From NCBI GenBank assembly GCA_965223725.1, contig CBDCXE010000006.1:310001-374000 (forward strand): a stretch of 64,000 nucleotides of DNA, written 5' to 3'. Positions 53,150 to 61,822 of this stretch are shown here, piece by piece. Below the pieces are notes generated by a model. The model saw only the letters and a program-made list of their open reading frames with translations, was not told the origin of the DNA and made no database searches. Each line of letters starts with the position of its first letter. The first letter of the stretch is position 1. Both the position numbers and the translations under genes were made by a program. Source of the DNA: CBDCXE01 sp965223725 [NCBI: Nitrospinota bacterium] (GTDB lineage Bacteria > Nitrospinota_A > UBA7883).

Positions 53150-54622
53150 TTACCTCCCATTCGCCATGTAGACGGCTGATACCTGTTCTGGGGTGACTCG
53201 CTCCCTGATACGTTCGATTTTGCCAATTCTTTTATAGGCCAGATAATATTTGGTAATGTTCCCAACGTACTGGACCGTTTCCCGGCCGATGACCCGGGCG
53301 GCGGCAATCTCGACGTTGTTGTACCATCGGTCAGGGTTGAGCCCTATCTCAGCCGTTTTCTTCCGAAGTTGGCGGACCCTGGCCGGGCCTGCGTTATAGG
53401 CGGCGAATGTCAAAAACCATTTGTCATATTCAGATATCCCAGGGTCATCAAAATAACGTTGGCGGATAAAATGAAGATATTTGGCGCCGGCGTGAATATT
53501 ATTCTCCAGGTTTTCTATATTGGGTATACCTACTATCGGGTCGGCCGCTGTGGTCTTCAGCAGCTGCATCACGCCGATAGCGCCGGCGCTACTGCGCAAG
53601 CTTTGGTCCAGCCGGGACTCCTGATAGGCGAGCGCAGCCACCATCAGCCAGTCGAGATCATACTGATCAGAGTATTTTCTAAACAGTTTGATTAGCGGGT
53701 TCAGTTTGGCCAGTTCCTTTTCACTGACAGCGTTTTGGGCCCATTTATTTTCTTTAAGGTAACGGGTGAAGAACATGTTGCCCAGCAAGGTTCCCTTTCG
53801 TGTGGTGGCGACAAATGCGTCGATCTCTTTTTTTAACCCAGGATTATTTTTGCGAATCGCCCATGCTATGTCGCCATCCGTACGAACAGTAATATCGGTA
53901 TGAAGTTTTATTTTGTCAAACACCTTGCTCCACAACCGCGCCCTGTGATCATCAATGATGGTGGCTTCGATCAAACCAGCATTTATCATCTCCAAAATGT
54001 CAGCGTCCTCCAGATATCCATTGGCAGGCGTCAGCTTCATCTGGCTCTTCCCCTCTTCTGCGAAGCGCTGGTTCAGCTTCACCAGGCTGGCATAGTAACT
54101 GCTCGATTCCAGAACATATATTTCCCGGCCCGCCAGGTCGTCCACCGTCTTGATCGGAGCCGATGACGGTCCTGTAACAACAATCTCGCTGACGTTTTGT
54201 AAATAAGGTTTGGAAAAATTAACCTGAGTCAAACGTTCTGGCGTTATCGTCAGGCCTGCAGCGGCAATGTCGCCGCGGCCCTCCAGCAACGCAGGGATAA
54301 GATCATCTTTTGCCACTGGTATAATTAACAGTTTGATCTTGACTGTCTTTGACCCTTCCCGTTTGTTAAGGAACTTTTCAAATTGCTGGAGCAGTTCATA
54401 CTCGAAGCCACGCTCCCGCGCGCCATCCAGGAAATAATCGGTTTTACTGTAGGAGACCAGCGCACGCAGTACTTTGCGCTTTTGAATATCATCAATATCC
54501 CCTGTCCATCTTGGCAAAGTAGCAGACGCTTTATCACTAGCCGATATATTGGAAACAAAAGCAAAACCTAGAGCGAAAATAACGGCAAAATAGAATAGTA
54601 ACCTATGATATAAGCTGTACAT
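53150..54622 (-). CDS. mltF: Membrane-bound lytic murein transglycosylase F
   Basis: This 490-residue protein has an N-terminal signal anchor, a type-3 solute-binding-like domain (residues 45-290; RALVSYSKTDYFLDG, GDIAAAGLTITPERLTQVNFS) and a C-terminal SLT domain with catalytic Glu in ALAYQESRLDQSLRSSAGAIG. MltF cleaves peptidoglycan between MurNAc and GlcNAc, making anhydro ends. The order of domains is the family standard. It is convergent with the ABM-like gene. Confidence 0.95.
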   Translation of the reverse strand: MYSLYHRLLFYFAVIFALGFAFVSNISASDKASATLPRWTGDIDDIQKRKVLRALVSYSKTDYFLDGARERGFEYELLQQFEKFLNKREGSKTVKIKLLIIPVAKDDLIPALLEGRGDIAAAGLTITPERLTQVNFSKPYLQNVSEIVVTGPSSAPIKTVDDLAGREIYVLESSSYYASLVKLNQRFAEEGKSQMKLTPANGYLEDADILEMINAGLIEATIIDDHRARLWSKVFDKIKLHTDITVRTDGDIAWAIRKNNPGLKKEIDAFVATTRKGTLLGNMFFTRYLKENKWAQNAVSEKELAKLNPLIKLFRKYSDQYDLDWLMVAALAYQESRLDQSLRSSAGAIGVMQLLKTTAADPIVGIPNIENLENNIHAGAKYLHFIRQRYFDDPGISEYDKWFLTFAAYNAGPARVRQLRKKTAEIGLNPDRWYNNVEIAAARVIGRETVQYVGNITKYYLAYKRIGKIERIRERVTPEQVSAVYMANGR

Positions 54623-54735
54623 TTATAAACACCTATATTGATCAACTGCTTTATCGTAATTTCTTTCCATAACTTAAGCATTTTTAATTTCAAACCCTGT
54701 ATCTAGAGTACCTTTATATATATGGTAAAATAAAC

Positions 54736-55062
54736 ATGATTTATATGGATATTGCGATGCGTAAAACTACACTGTTTTTCAGCGCGATTGTGGTTTTGCT
54801 GGCCGTGTCGATGTTCTGCGCCAGTGGCATGAGCGCTGTTACGCAGATTTTTACCGACCATCGACAAAATGTTGTCGATTCATCCCATCCACTATTTTTT
54901 GATAGTGAGGTTGAAGACGAAACTGAAATATTGAAATCGGGCGATTATTCCACCAAAATCGTGCTGTATAAATCTTGCGACAAACTTAACCGGTATATTA
55001 CCCCGGTCCACAATTCATCCATCGGCGATCCTCTCTCCGTTTCTTTACGCTTCCGGGCCTAG
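54736..55062 (+). CDS. Small exported protein of unknown function
   Basis: This 108-residue frame has an N-terminal hydrophobic segment (TLFFSAIVVLLAVSMFCASG) that could be a signal peptide, followed by a charged region DSEVEDETEILKSGDYSTK. I see no domain. It lies just before the truncated trkH gene but does not match TrkH. It may be a short real protein or a chance frame; the call is weak. Confidence 0.4.
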   Translation: MIYMDIAMRKTTLFFSAIVVLLAVSMFCASGMSAVTQIFTDHRQNVVDSSHPLFFDSEVEDETEILKSGDYSTKIVLYKSCDKLNRYITPVHNSSIGDPLSVSLRFRA

Positions 55063-55118
55063 CCTCGCGTCTTGGCCCTTCGAAACGGCCAAACCTGGGA
55101 CAAACCAAATTTATATAA

Positions 55119-56285
55119 CAATTTGGACAGTTCATCATAATATGCATGACCGAGCTGGGTGCTATCGGTATCATCACGCTTTCCGCCATTTTTGCGTTGA
55201 TGGCAGGCAAGACCGTTTCAAGAACTCAATCAGCGCTGATCCATGATTCGTTTACTGCCTCAAACGAAATCGATATAAGAAAGCTGGTGAAGCTTTCCGT
55301 ATTGTTCCTTGCAGGGTTCGAGTTATTAGGCGCCACGCTTTTCTTTATTTACTGGGCGCCAGAGATGGGAATAAAAGAAGCTCTGTTCCAGTCAATATTC
55401 CATTCAATATCGGCCTTCTGCAATGCAGGTATATCCAGCTTTAGAAACAACCTGGCTGGGTTTGAAAGCAATATGTATCTCAACGCCACGTTTATATTTC
55501 TGTTTCTGTCTGGGGGCGCAGGATTTTTAACCATAGCTGAACTATATGAATGGTGTAAGCGTAAACTGGGCAGGGAGACGTCATGCAATAGTGAAAATAT
55601 GCAGTGGCGCTGGTCGCTACAGACCCGCATCGTTCTTATGGTCACTTCTATATCAATATTATTTGGCGGGGCGCTGATGTTCGTGCTGGAATATCATGGC
55701 AGTCATTTTAATAAACCGATAATAGAACTTATAGTCAGCTCGATTTTCCATGTCGCCTCTTCCCGCTCCGCTGGTTTTGCCACGATCGATATATCGGAGT
55801 TTAGCAATGCTACAATCTATTTGTTTATGATTCTTATGTTTGTTGGTGGCGCGCCTGTTTCCACCGCTGGCGGGATAAAGGTGACCACTTTCGCGATCCT
55901 GATTGGTATGGCCATATCAAGAATGCGTGGAAGCAAAAATACAATGTTTTTCCATAGAACGGTGAGTGAGCAGGTGGTATCGAAAGCGATCTCCATCGTG
56001 TTTATAGCGATCGCGGTTCTCACCACCTTGTTCTTTCTGCTGCTGATAACAGAGACCTGGTTTCACCCACAACTGTCCGTTCAACGGGATCAGTTCCTGC
56101 CACTGTTATTCGAAGCGATATCCGCATTTGGGACAGTCGGGCTTTCACTGGGCGCAACGCCAGACTTAAGCGAGCCAGGCAAGATTATTGTGGCTCTGTT
56201 GATGTTGGCGGGTCGCCTTGGGCCATTGACTGTCGCGCTGCTAATGGTTACCAGCAAAAGAGCCATTGTATACAGTTTTGCGTAG
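55119..56285 (+). pseudogene. 5'-truncated trkH/ktrB potassium transporter gene
   Basis: The frame from the TAA at 55116 reads QFGQFIIICMTELGAIGIITL, the middle of a TrkH/KtrB protein, and continues for about 388 residues. Three of the four selectivity-filter loops are present (FHSISAFCNAGISSF, FHVASSRSAGFATIDI, FEAISAFGTVGLSLG). The first loop and its helices are missing. No upstream frame supplies them. Three pore loops cannot form the normal pore, so I call it a decayed gene. An ATG at 55146 could still start a truncated protein. Confidence 0.75.
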
Positions 56286-56319
56286 GAGAACGTTATGGTA
56301 GGGTGAGCGGGCGGCTAGA

Positions 56320-57882
56320 TTAAAAGCGGACACCTATGGTGAAACGGTGATTAAACGATTCGTGGCCGGAAAGGCGTAGATGCTCCGCCGTTTTGCCCAG
56401 GTCACATGCATATTCAAACATTTTTTTCGAACAGGCCATCATCGCCACCCCCGCTCCCGCGGTGTTGCCTGCCATTACGATTTTATTTTCATCGACAGGC
56501 GTCAGCCCGACGGAGACAATATCGTGGCTATCGACCTTGTTTGCGAATACTCCGCATATATAAATATTTTCCAGCTGGTCGAGCGTGACGCCACACACTT
56601 CCATTATCGTATCCAGTCCGGCCCGGGTCGCCGCTTTCGCCAGCATAAACTGCTGGATATCATGCTCGCTTATATATACGTCATTTTCCAGAAGAAGTTT
56701 CTTTTCGCCGTCACTTTCCACAAGTGCGCCGGCTGGTATATTTTTCTTCTGGAACATGCCAAAGCCATCAAGGGCGCCAATCCTTAACAACTCCCCAATG
56801 ACGCTGAAGATGCCAGACCCGGTTATACCCTTCGCCCCTTCTTCGCCGATCACGCTACAACGTATTTCCGACTCGCGGATGACAACTTTGGCGATAGCGC
56901 CGTTTATTCCCCGCATGCCACACGATATTCCGCCCCCTTCGAAAGCAGGCCCTGCGGCCGTAGAGCACGCGGTGATACCCTTGTCGGTCACCAGGGCGAT
57001 TTCAGCGTTGGTGCCAAGATCCATGATCGCGTATGGTATTTTCGGTGGAGCCGAGCCAGCTTCTATGGCGACCAGCGCCGCCACAGTATCAGAGCCCACA
57101 TAACCGCCTATATTGGTCGGAATATGAAATGTGGCGCCCCCCAGAGGAGTGTCATTCTCGAACAGTTTTATATGGGCGGGCCCTTCAATATTTGATTTAT
57201 AAGGGTACTTGCCTAAAGAATCTGGATCGTGACCAAGCAGAAATAGTTCCATGGCGCTGTTCATCACCGCCACCACGTCACTGAACTTTATCCGCGTATG
57301 TTCAAGATTTTTTACGAGGGATGATATGTCGTCAAGGGTGGTTTGCTTCAATCTTTCCCGCGCCTCTTGCCCACCCTGGGATGCATAGGCAAGCCGGGTC
57401 ATCACATCGGCGCCAATGCTGGCCTGACCGTTGGCAAGAGAAAAGGAGGTGACAAGATCGCCAGAACTGCAGTTCATAACATGACCAACAATGTTGGTAG
57501 AACCAAGGTCTATGGCAAGCGCCAGGTCGTTATCAGACCATGGATCAAGTTCTATTACTTTGATGGATTCATCAAGTTTATGGTAGTCGTTTCCTTTTCC
57601 TTCAGTTTCTATCTCTATAACTTCACCACCGTTTGTGATAGTGGAACAACCAAGCCTGTAGCCTTCTTTAATTTCTTTTTCGGTCAATAATACAATCTCG
57701 CCTTCCGTTGGCTTCGGCGTGTTTTTCACTATTCTGATCTTGCAGCTGCCGCAGATTCCCAGCCCGCCACAGTCCTGCTTGAAACTTATATCCGACATAG
57801 CCAGGCTTCGCGCCAGCGCGCCGGCATCTAAATAAACAGTTTCCCCCGATGGCCAAAATATGACCTTAACAGCATCGCTCAT
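56320..57882 (-). CDS. RACo-like reductive activator of corrinoid protein
   Basis: This 520-residue protein has an N-terminal 2Fe-2S ferredoxin domain with Cys38, Cys44, Cys47 and Cys79, then an ASKHA ATPase domain (LALAIDLGSTNIVGHVM, YAIMDLGTNAEIALV, GITGSGIFSVIGELL). RACo uses ATP to reduce inactive Co(II) corrinoid to Co(I). It is the last gene of the operon and overlaps MtrH by four bases. It presumably reactivates the corrinoid protein at 60842-61480. The size is somewhat shorter than classical RACo. Confidence 0.92.
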   Translation of the reverse strand: MSDAVKVIFWPSGETVYLDAGALARSLAMSDISFKQDCGGLGICGSCKIRIVKNTPKPTEGEIVLLTEKEIKEGYRLGCSTITNGGEVIEIETEGKGNDYHKLDESIKVIELDPWSDNDLALAIDLGSTNIVGHVMNCSSGDLVTSFSLANGQASIGADVMTRLAYASQGGQEARERLKQTTLDDISSLVKNLEHTRIKFSDVVAVMNSAMELFLLGHDPDSLGKYPYKSNIEGPAHIKLFENDTPLGGATFHIPTNIGGYVGSDTVAALVAIEAGSAPPKIPYAIMDLGTNAEIALVTDKGITACSTAAGPAFEGGGISCGMRGINGAIAKVVIRESEIRCSVIGEEGAKGITGSGIFSVIGELLRIGALDGFGMFQKKNIPAGALVESDGEKKLLLENDVYISEHDIQQFMLAKAATRAGLDTIMEVCGVTLDQLENIYICGVFANKVDSHDIVSVGLTPVDENKIVMAGNTAGAGVAMMACSKKMFEYACDLGKTAEHLRLSGHESFNHRFTIGVRF

Positions 57883-58766
57883 ACAATTTTAAACAGTGGG
57901 TGCTCCACCCCGGGTAATGCGCCTTTTGTCATCAATCCCTGCGCCAGCACAGCGTCCACCATGGCGACAGCGGGGAAAACCGAAGCGGCGTCTTCCATGG
58001 GGCCATACAGCGCGAAGTCCCCGTCCCAGGCTGTGGAGAGAGCGTTTACCACAGCAGAAGCGACCGGCTTGAAACTTCTGCCGCCCATTTTGGTTTTCAG
58101 CCCATCCCATGTGCCCAGGGCGTTATGTACTCCAGATCCGCAACAATATCCATGCTCTCTCGCCTTTCCATATATCTCTTTTGCAGTGGCGATGGACGGG
58201 ATGTCTATCACACCTGGATCTACAAGAATGTTTTCTATTCCAGATGATTTCGCTTGCGCCACCGGGCCGTCATCACTGGTCATCATGGCAAACTTTTTTT
58301 CATCGGAAAAATCGAGGCTGTCCACCAGCAAAGCTACGGCAGTTTTCACACCACATTCCTTGATCACATCCAGCTCCTCCTGGATCGTATCCGTTGAAAT
58401 ACTATTGTATATGGCTCGGTTTATAATTCCTTTTTCTGCCATCCACCGGACACCAGCGATCTTCACGCTGGCGTCGGAGCCATCGATCATTATCAATCCA
58501 TCAAATATTCCAGTTACAAATTCCAGATATTTTTCCATCGCCGCTGTGGTGGAGGCCACAATGTCCACACATGCTGGCAGGCCGGTTGTCCGGCTCCACA
58601 TCATCTGTTCTTCGATCAGGGCTTTGGCCGATGGTTCATTAAACTGGCCGGTTGCCGGATCCTTAACTATTTTGTGCCCGTCAAAAAATATGGAACCGAT
58701 CATCAGCGTTGGGCATTCGCCCGGTAGCCCTCCCATTTTGATATTGCATATTTCTGTTATACGCAT
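57879..58766 (-). CDS. MtrH-like pterin methyltransferase
   Basis: This 295-residue protein belongs to the MtrH family, with GGLPGECPTLMIGSIFFDGHKIV, LPACVDIVASTTAAMEKYL and GLIMIDGSDASVKI. The C-terminal part has GSGVHNALGTWDGLKTKMGGR. MtrH and its bacterial relatives such as CmuB move methyl groups between a corrinoid and a pterin. In a bacterial operon with a corrinoid protein it is best read as methyltransferase II, passing methyl to H4MPT or tetrahydrofolate. The H4MPT island in the same window makes H4MPT a credible acceptor. Confidence 0.92.
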   Translation of the reverse strand: MRITEICNIKMGGLPGECPTLMIGSIFFDGHKIVKDPATGQFNEPSAKALIEEQMMWSRTTGLPACVDIVASTTAAMEKYLEFVTGIFDGLIMIDGSDASVKIAGVRWMAEKGIINRAIYNSISTDTIQEELDVIKECGVKTAVALLVDSLDFSDEKKFAMMTSDDGPVAQAKSSGIENILVDPGVIDIPSIATAKEIYGKAREHGYCCGSGVHNALGTWDGLKTKMGGRSFKPVASAVVNALSTAWDGDFALYGPMEDAASVFPAVAMVDAVLAQGLMTKGALPGVEHPLFKIV

Positions 58767-58776
58767 TCATTCCCTT

Positions 58777-59121
58777 TCATAGTCTGGTAAGTTTGCAATC
58801 AACGGTTCTATTCAAGTAACTCTCTCCATTCTCCAATGCGTTATTCAGTGTATCCAGATACAGATCGCCGAAAATAAACGCAACATGAACAACCACCGGC
58901 CCACCTTCGTAGTCGCCCACTTCCTTGAAATTGATATCTGCCGGTAATATTGTTGAAGAGGCGAAAACCTTGCCGCTGCTAAACTCGGCATAGCCTTTAA
59001 TATGCCCCAGGCTATCCTTTGGCATAAGCTTGATCGCCCCGCTGAAAAAAGCTTCCAAAAGCTCTTTAGGCTTTGTGGCTGCCTCCACTATCCAACTGCC
59101 AGAGGTTTCCATGAAGTTCAT
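58777..59121 (-). CDS. Uncharacterised small protein of the corrinoid operon
   Basis: This 114-residue protein lies between the CobW-like GTPase and MtrH with a four-base overlap to the first and a 10-base gap to the second, so it is surely part of the operon. It has a mixed alpha-beta pattern (EFSSGKVFASSTILP, GGPVVVHVAFIFGDLYLDTL) and no Cys, signal or metal motif. I do not recognise a family. It could be a subunit or chaperone for the methyltransferase complex. Confidence 0.75.
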   Translation of the reverse strand: MNFMETSGSWIVEAATKPKELLEAFFSGAIKLMPKDSLGHIKGYAEFSSGKVFASSTILPADINFKEVGDYEGGPVVVHVAFIFGDLYLDTLNNALENGESYLNRTVDCKLTRL

Positions 59122-59720
59122 TGAACAAGGCTCTCCAGAAGCTGTTGACCGATCCCATCCTTTGCCGCGGATGGATAGATTTCCACATTCTCCCTAATGG
59201 AACTTATTATCGCTTTTGCCTGATTTACATCCGCCATGCCCATGAGGTCAGCTTTGTTTAACAAAATGGTGTCCGCCACCAGAATCTGCCCGGCGATGAG
59301 CGGTCTAGCCGCTTTTATCAACAGGCCCAGCCGGACCCCATCCAGTATGAGCAACCTGGTTAAATCATTGGAAACATGTTTTTCGATGGAAGAGAACAAC
59401 CCTGGCGCCTGCGCCATACCGGAGGGCTCTATGAGAATATAGTCAAGCTCTCTGTTGGCTAGCAACGTGCCCAGCGTTTCGGTAAAATCGCCCGCCGCAG
59501 CGCAACAGATGCACCCGCCGAATATCTCCTTTACCGGCAGTCCTCCCACATCCAGCATCTCTCCATCCACAGGTATCTGGCCCGCCTCATTAACAACAAT
59601 GGCCGCTCTGCGCCCTTTTTCGACAGCCTTTTTGGCCAGCCACAACATAACGGTGGTTTTACCCGACCCCAGGAAACCGTACACGGCAACTATCCTGGGG
59701 TTCGGTTTATCTGCCGTCAT
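59118..59720 (-). CDS. CobW/HypB-like P-loop GTPase
   Basis: This 200-residue G3E GTPase has the P-loop YGFLGSGKTTVM, the metal-binding GGCICCAAAG motif of CobW-type proteins, and NKAD as the G4 motif. It ends at about 200 residues, lacking the CobW C-terminal domain. Such GTPases deliver metals or help insert corrinoid. Here it may load cobalamin or assist corrinoid protein activation. It overlaps both neighbours by four bases. Confidence 0.9.
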   Translation of the reverse strand: MTADKPNPRIVAVYGFLGSGKTTVMLWLAKKAVEKGRRAAIVVNEAGQIPVDGEMLDVGGLPVKEIFGGCICCAAAGDFTETLGTLLANRELDYILIEPSGMAQAPGLFSSIEKHVSNDLTRLLILDGVRLGLLIKAARPLIAGQILVADTILLNKADLMGMADVNQAKAIISSIRENVEIYPSAAKDGIGQQLLESLVQ

Positions 59721-60805
59721 GCAGTTGCAGGCTCCGGCCTGGCGTACGATTCCCGAAGGAATGAAACTGTCATATCATCGTTATAGACAGTATCCTTTGC
59801 GGCCTGGACCATGGCGTCGATGTTCTCTATTGGCGTTTTAGGGTTGAGGTCACAGCCCGCGCCCAGGATAAACAGTGAGCCATCGGCCGCCTGTTCAATA
59901 ACCTCCCGACTTTTCCAATAGACCTGCTCCGGTGTGCCGTAGAGCATGTAATCCACCGGATGGACATTGCCGGAAATGCAAATCTTGTCGCCCACCGTTT
60001 TCTTCGCTTCCTCCATGCTGATCGGATAGTCAATCTGAAGCGCCAGGGCGCCCACCGATGACATCTGCGGCCAGATCATCGATGTATCGGCGCAAACATG
60101 GTTCACACCCACCACACCCTTGGACCAGGAGAAATCGAAAATTTCTTTTAAGTATGGCGAGGCGAACTCTTCATACTGTTCCGGCGATATGATTGTATTC
60201 GCTGTGAACGGCTCCAACAGCACAATGGCGTGGGCGCCTGCGTCTATAAGCTCCGACCAGTAGGCCAATGACGTGTCGGTACAAATCCTGAGAAGTTTGT
60301 GGACCCACTCCTTGTCCAGCACCATCGCGATGAGCAGTTGCTCCGGGCCGTACAGCTGACTTGCCGTGGTCACCGGGCCTCCAGTTACAGGGACAACGAC
60401 CTTTGTATCGCCCACCGCATTTTTCAGAATGCGGATCTCTTCGGCGACAAATGGCATCCTGCCATCTTTCTTTGGGTCTGGAATTTTTAACTTCTCTATG
60501 TCACTTTTCTCTTTTATAAAATATTCAGTGACAACCGGAGTATGCTCATATACTTTCACAACAGACCCCAGGCACTCCGGCTCTACAAACAGATCGGTGC
60601 CGGCGACAACAGCGTCATCACCAATCCGTTCCGCCCCAATCAGTTTGCCTTTGGCCATTTTTTCCGGATCGCGGAGGCACTCTTCTGTGGAGTAGCCCGC
60701 TTCCCGGAGGCAGCGGTTGATGGCAAGGGTGGTCACTGGAACCCGATCTGGCTTTTCGCCTTTAATAGCGGACACTATTCTTTGCAACGAATTCATTTCT
60801 GTCAT
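59717..60805 (-). CDS. Uroporphyrinogen-decarboxylase-fold methyltransferase (MtaA/CmuA type)
   Basis: This protein of about 362 residues has the UroD fold of cobalamin-dependent methyltransferases: ALEYAAKR-like start NSLQRIVSAIKGEKPDRVPV, VVPVTGGPVTTASQLYG, and the probable zinc residues in GVNHVCADTSM and FILGAGCDLNPKTP. Family members demethylate methoxy, methylated or halogenated substrates or transfer methyl to thiols. It is the only candidate for the substrate-facing methyltransferase here. The ATG at 60805 follows AGGAGA and is preferred over an upstream start. Confidence 0.9.
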   Translation of the reverse strand: MTEMNSLQRIVSAIKGEKPDRVPVTTLAINRCLREAGYSTEECLRDPEKMAKGKLIGAERIGDDAVVAGTDLFVEPECLGSVVKVYEHTPVVTEYFIKEKSDIEKLKIPDPKKDGRMPFVAEEIRILKNAVGDTKVVVPVTGGPVTTASQLYGPEQLLIAMVLDKEWVHKLLRICTDTSLAYWSELIDAGAHAIVLLEPFTANTIISPEQYEEFASPYLKEIFDFSWSKGVVGVNHVCADTSMIWPQMSSVGALALQIDYPISMEEAKKTVGDKICISGNVHPVDYMLYGTPEQVYWKSREVIEQAADGSLFILGAGCDLNPKTPIENIDAMVQAAKDTVYNDDMTVSFLRESYARPEPATA

Positions 60806-60841
60806 TTTATTTTCTCCTATATGCAATAGACTTATATTCGA

Positions 60842-61480
60842 TCAGCTGATTCCAGCAAGTTCCTTGGCTCGCACCACCCCGGTGGGCGCGTCGAAACCAC
60901 CATAGCCGTTGGCGCCCACCTGCTTGGCCACAATATCGCTGGTCGCCGGGCCACCGATGAGAACCTTTGCCCTGCAATTTTGCTCCTTTGCCAAACGGCA
61001 TGTCTCCTCCACCGCAGGCAGGCAGATACTCATGATCAAGGAAATTCCAATAAGGTCTGCATCCACTTCGTTTGCTTTGTCGATAAATTTTTGTGGCGGC
61101 ACATTAACACCCAGGTCAAAAACCTTGAAGCCGCTGGCATTCATCATTGTGGCCACCAGGTTTTTGCCGATGTCGTGCAGGTCACCTTCGGCTGTCCCCA
61201 GCACTGCGACCGCCGAAAAATTTTCATCTCCAGAATCAACTTTCAGCAGCGCCTGACCAGCTTTCACCGCTTGAGCAGCCACAAGCACATGACTGATGAA
61301 CAATTCTTTTCTCAACCATTTGTCCCCAACTTCAATCAGGCCCGCAGCCAAACCATCTATTAATACGTCGTTGGAACTGGTACCTGCATTCAAAGCTTTG
61401 CTTGTGGCCTCCTCCGTCTTTTCAATAGAGAGCGATAAAATCGCTTCACGGATTTCCTCTAACTCTTTAGAATTGGACAT
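60842..61480 (-). CDS. Corrinoid methyl-carrier protein
   Basis: This 212-residue protein has an N-terminal four-helix B12-binding cap and a C-terminal Rossmann-like domain with GDLHDIGKN, whose His102 is the lower cobalt ligand. Further downstream, SLIMSICLPAVEE and VLIGGPATSD complete the fold. MtbC/MtaC-type proteins carry a methyl group on cobalt between two methyltransferases. It leads the six-gene operon and is the protein that RACo would reactivate. Its partners are the UroD-type and MtrH-like enzymes. Confidence 0.95.
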   Translation of the reverse strand: MSNSKELEEIREAILSLSIEKTEEATSKALNAGTSSNDVLIDGLAAGLIEVGDKWLRKELFISHVLVAAQAVKAGQALLKVDSGDENFSAVAVLGTAEGDLHDIGKNLVATMMNASGFKVFDLGVNVPPQKFIDKANEVDADLIGISLIMSICLPAVEETCRLAKEQNCRAKVLIGGPATSDIVAKQVGANGYGGFDAPTGVVRAKELAGIS

Positions 61481-61822
61481 AGCTCCTCCAAAATTAATTA
61501 TGATTTATGGGTTGAAAGGTAGAGCGCGGAATATAGATAATAGTGGGTATTCTAACATCAATTCCGCACAATGCTGTTAAAATAAGCAGATAAAGCAGTT
61601 TTCTTGTTAATATTAACGCGCACCACCCAGAATATATTGACAATAGATAATCAAAAATGATGATAATTGTCAACAAGCTAAATAATAAATATATATTAAT
61701 AAAGAAGCCGCTTTAAATTCTGTTTAAAAATGGATTAGTAAATGCTATAATAGATAGAATTTTAAGTAATAATGATGTGCTACAATCAATGATACTATTC
61801 ACATATATAGGATATAATTTCA
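61481..61822. other. Divergent control region of the corrinoid operon and its regulator
   Basis: These 342 AT-rich bases lie between the corrinoid-protein start and the MEDS regulator start. They contain an inverted repeat with half-sites TTGACAAT (61637-61644) and ATTGTCAA (61666-61673). Each half-site resembles a -35 element facing one gene. No coding frame is supported. Confidence 0.6.
61637..61673. promoter_or_regulatory. Inverted repeat operator or overlapping divergent promoters
   Basis: Perfect 8-base half-sites are separated by 21 bases. Their start positions lie 29 bases apart, near three helical turns. The position between divergent genes makes it the best operator candidate for the MEDS regulator. 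Confidence 0.45.

Noticed and set aside
54736-55062. Missing N-terminus of the TrkH protein
   Set aside because: The protein resembles no TrkH helix or pore loop, and it is in a different frame separated by stops.
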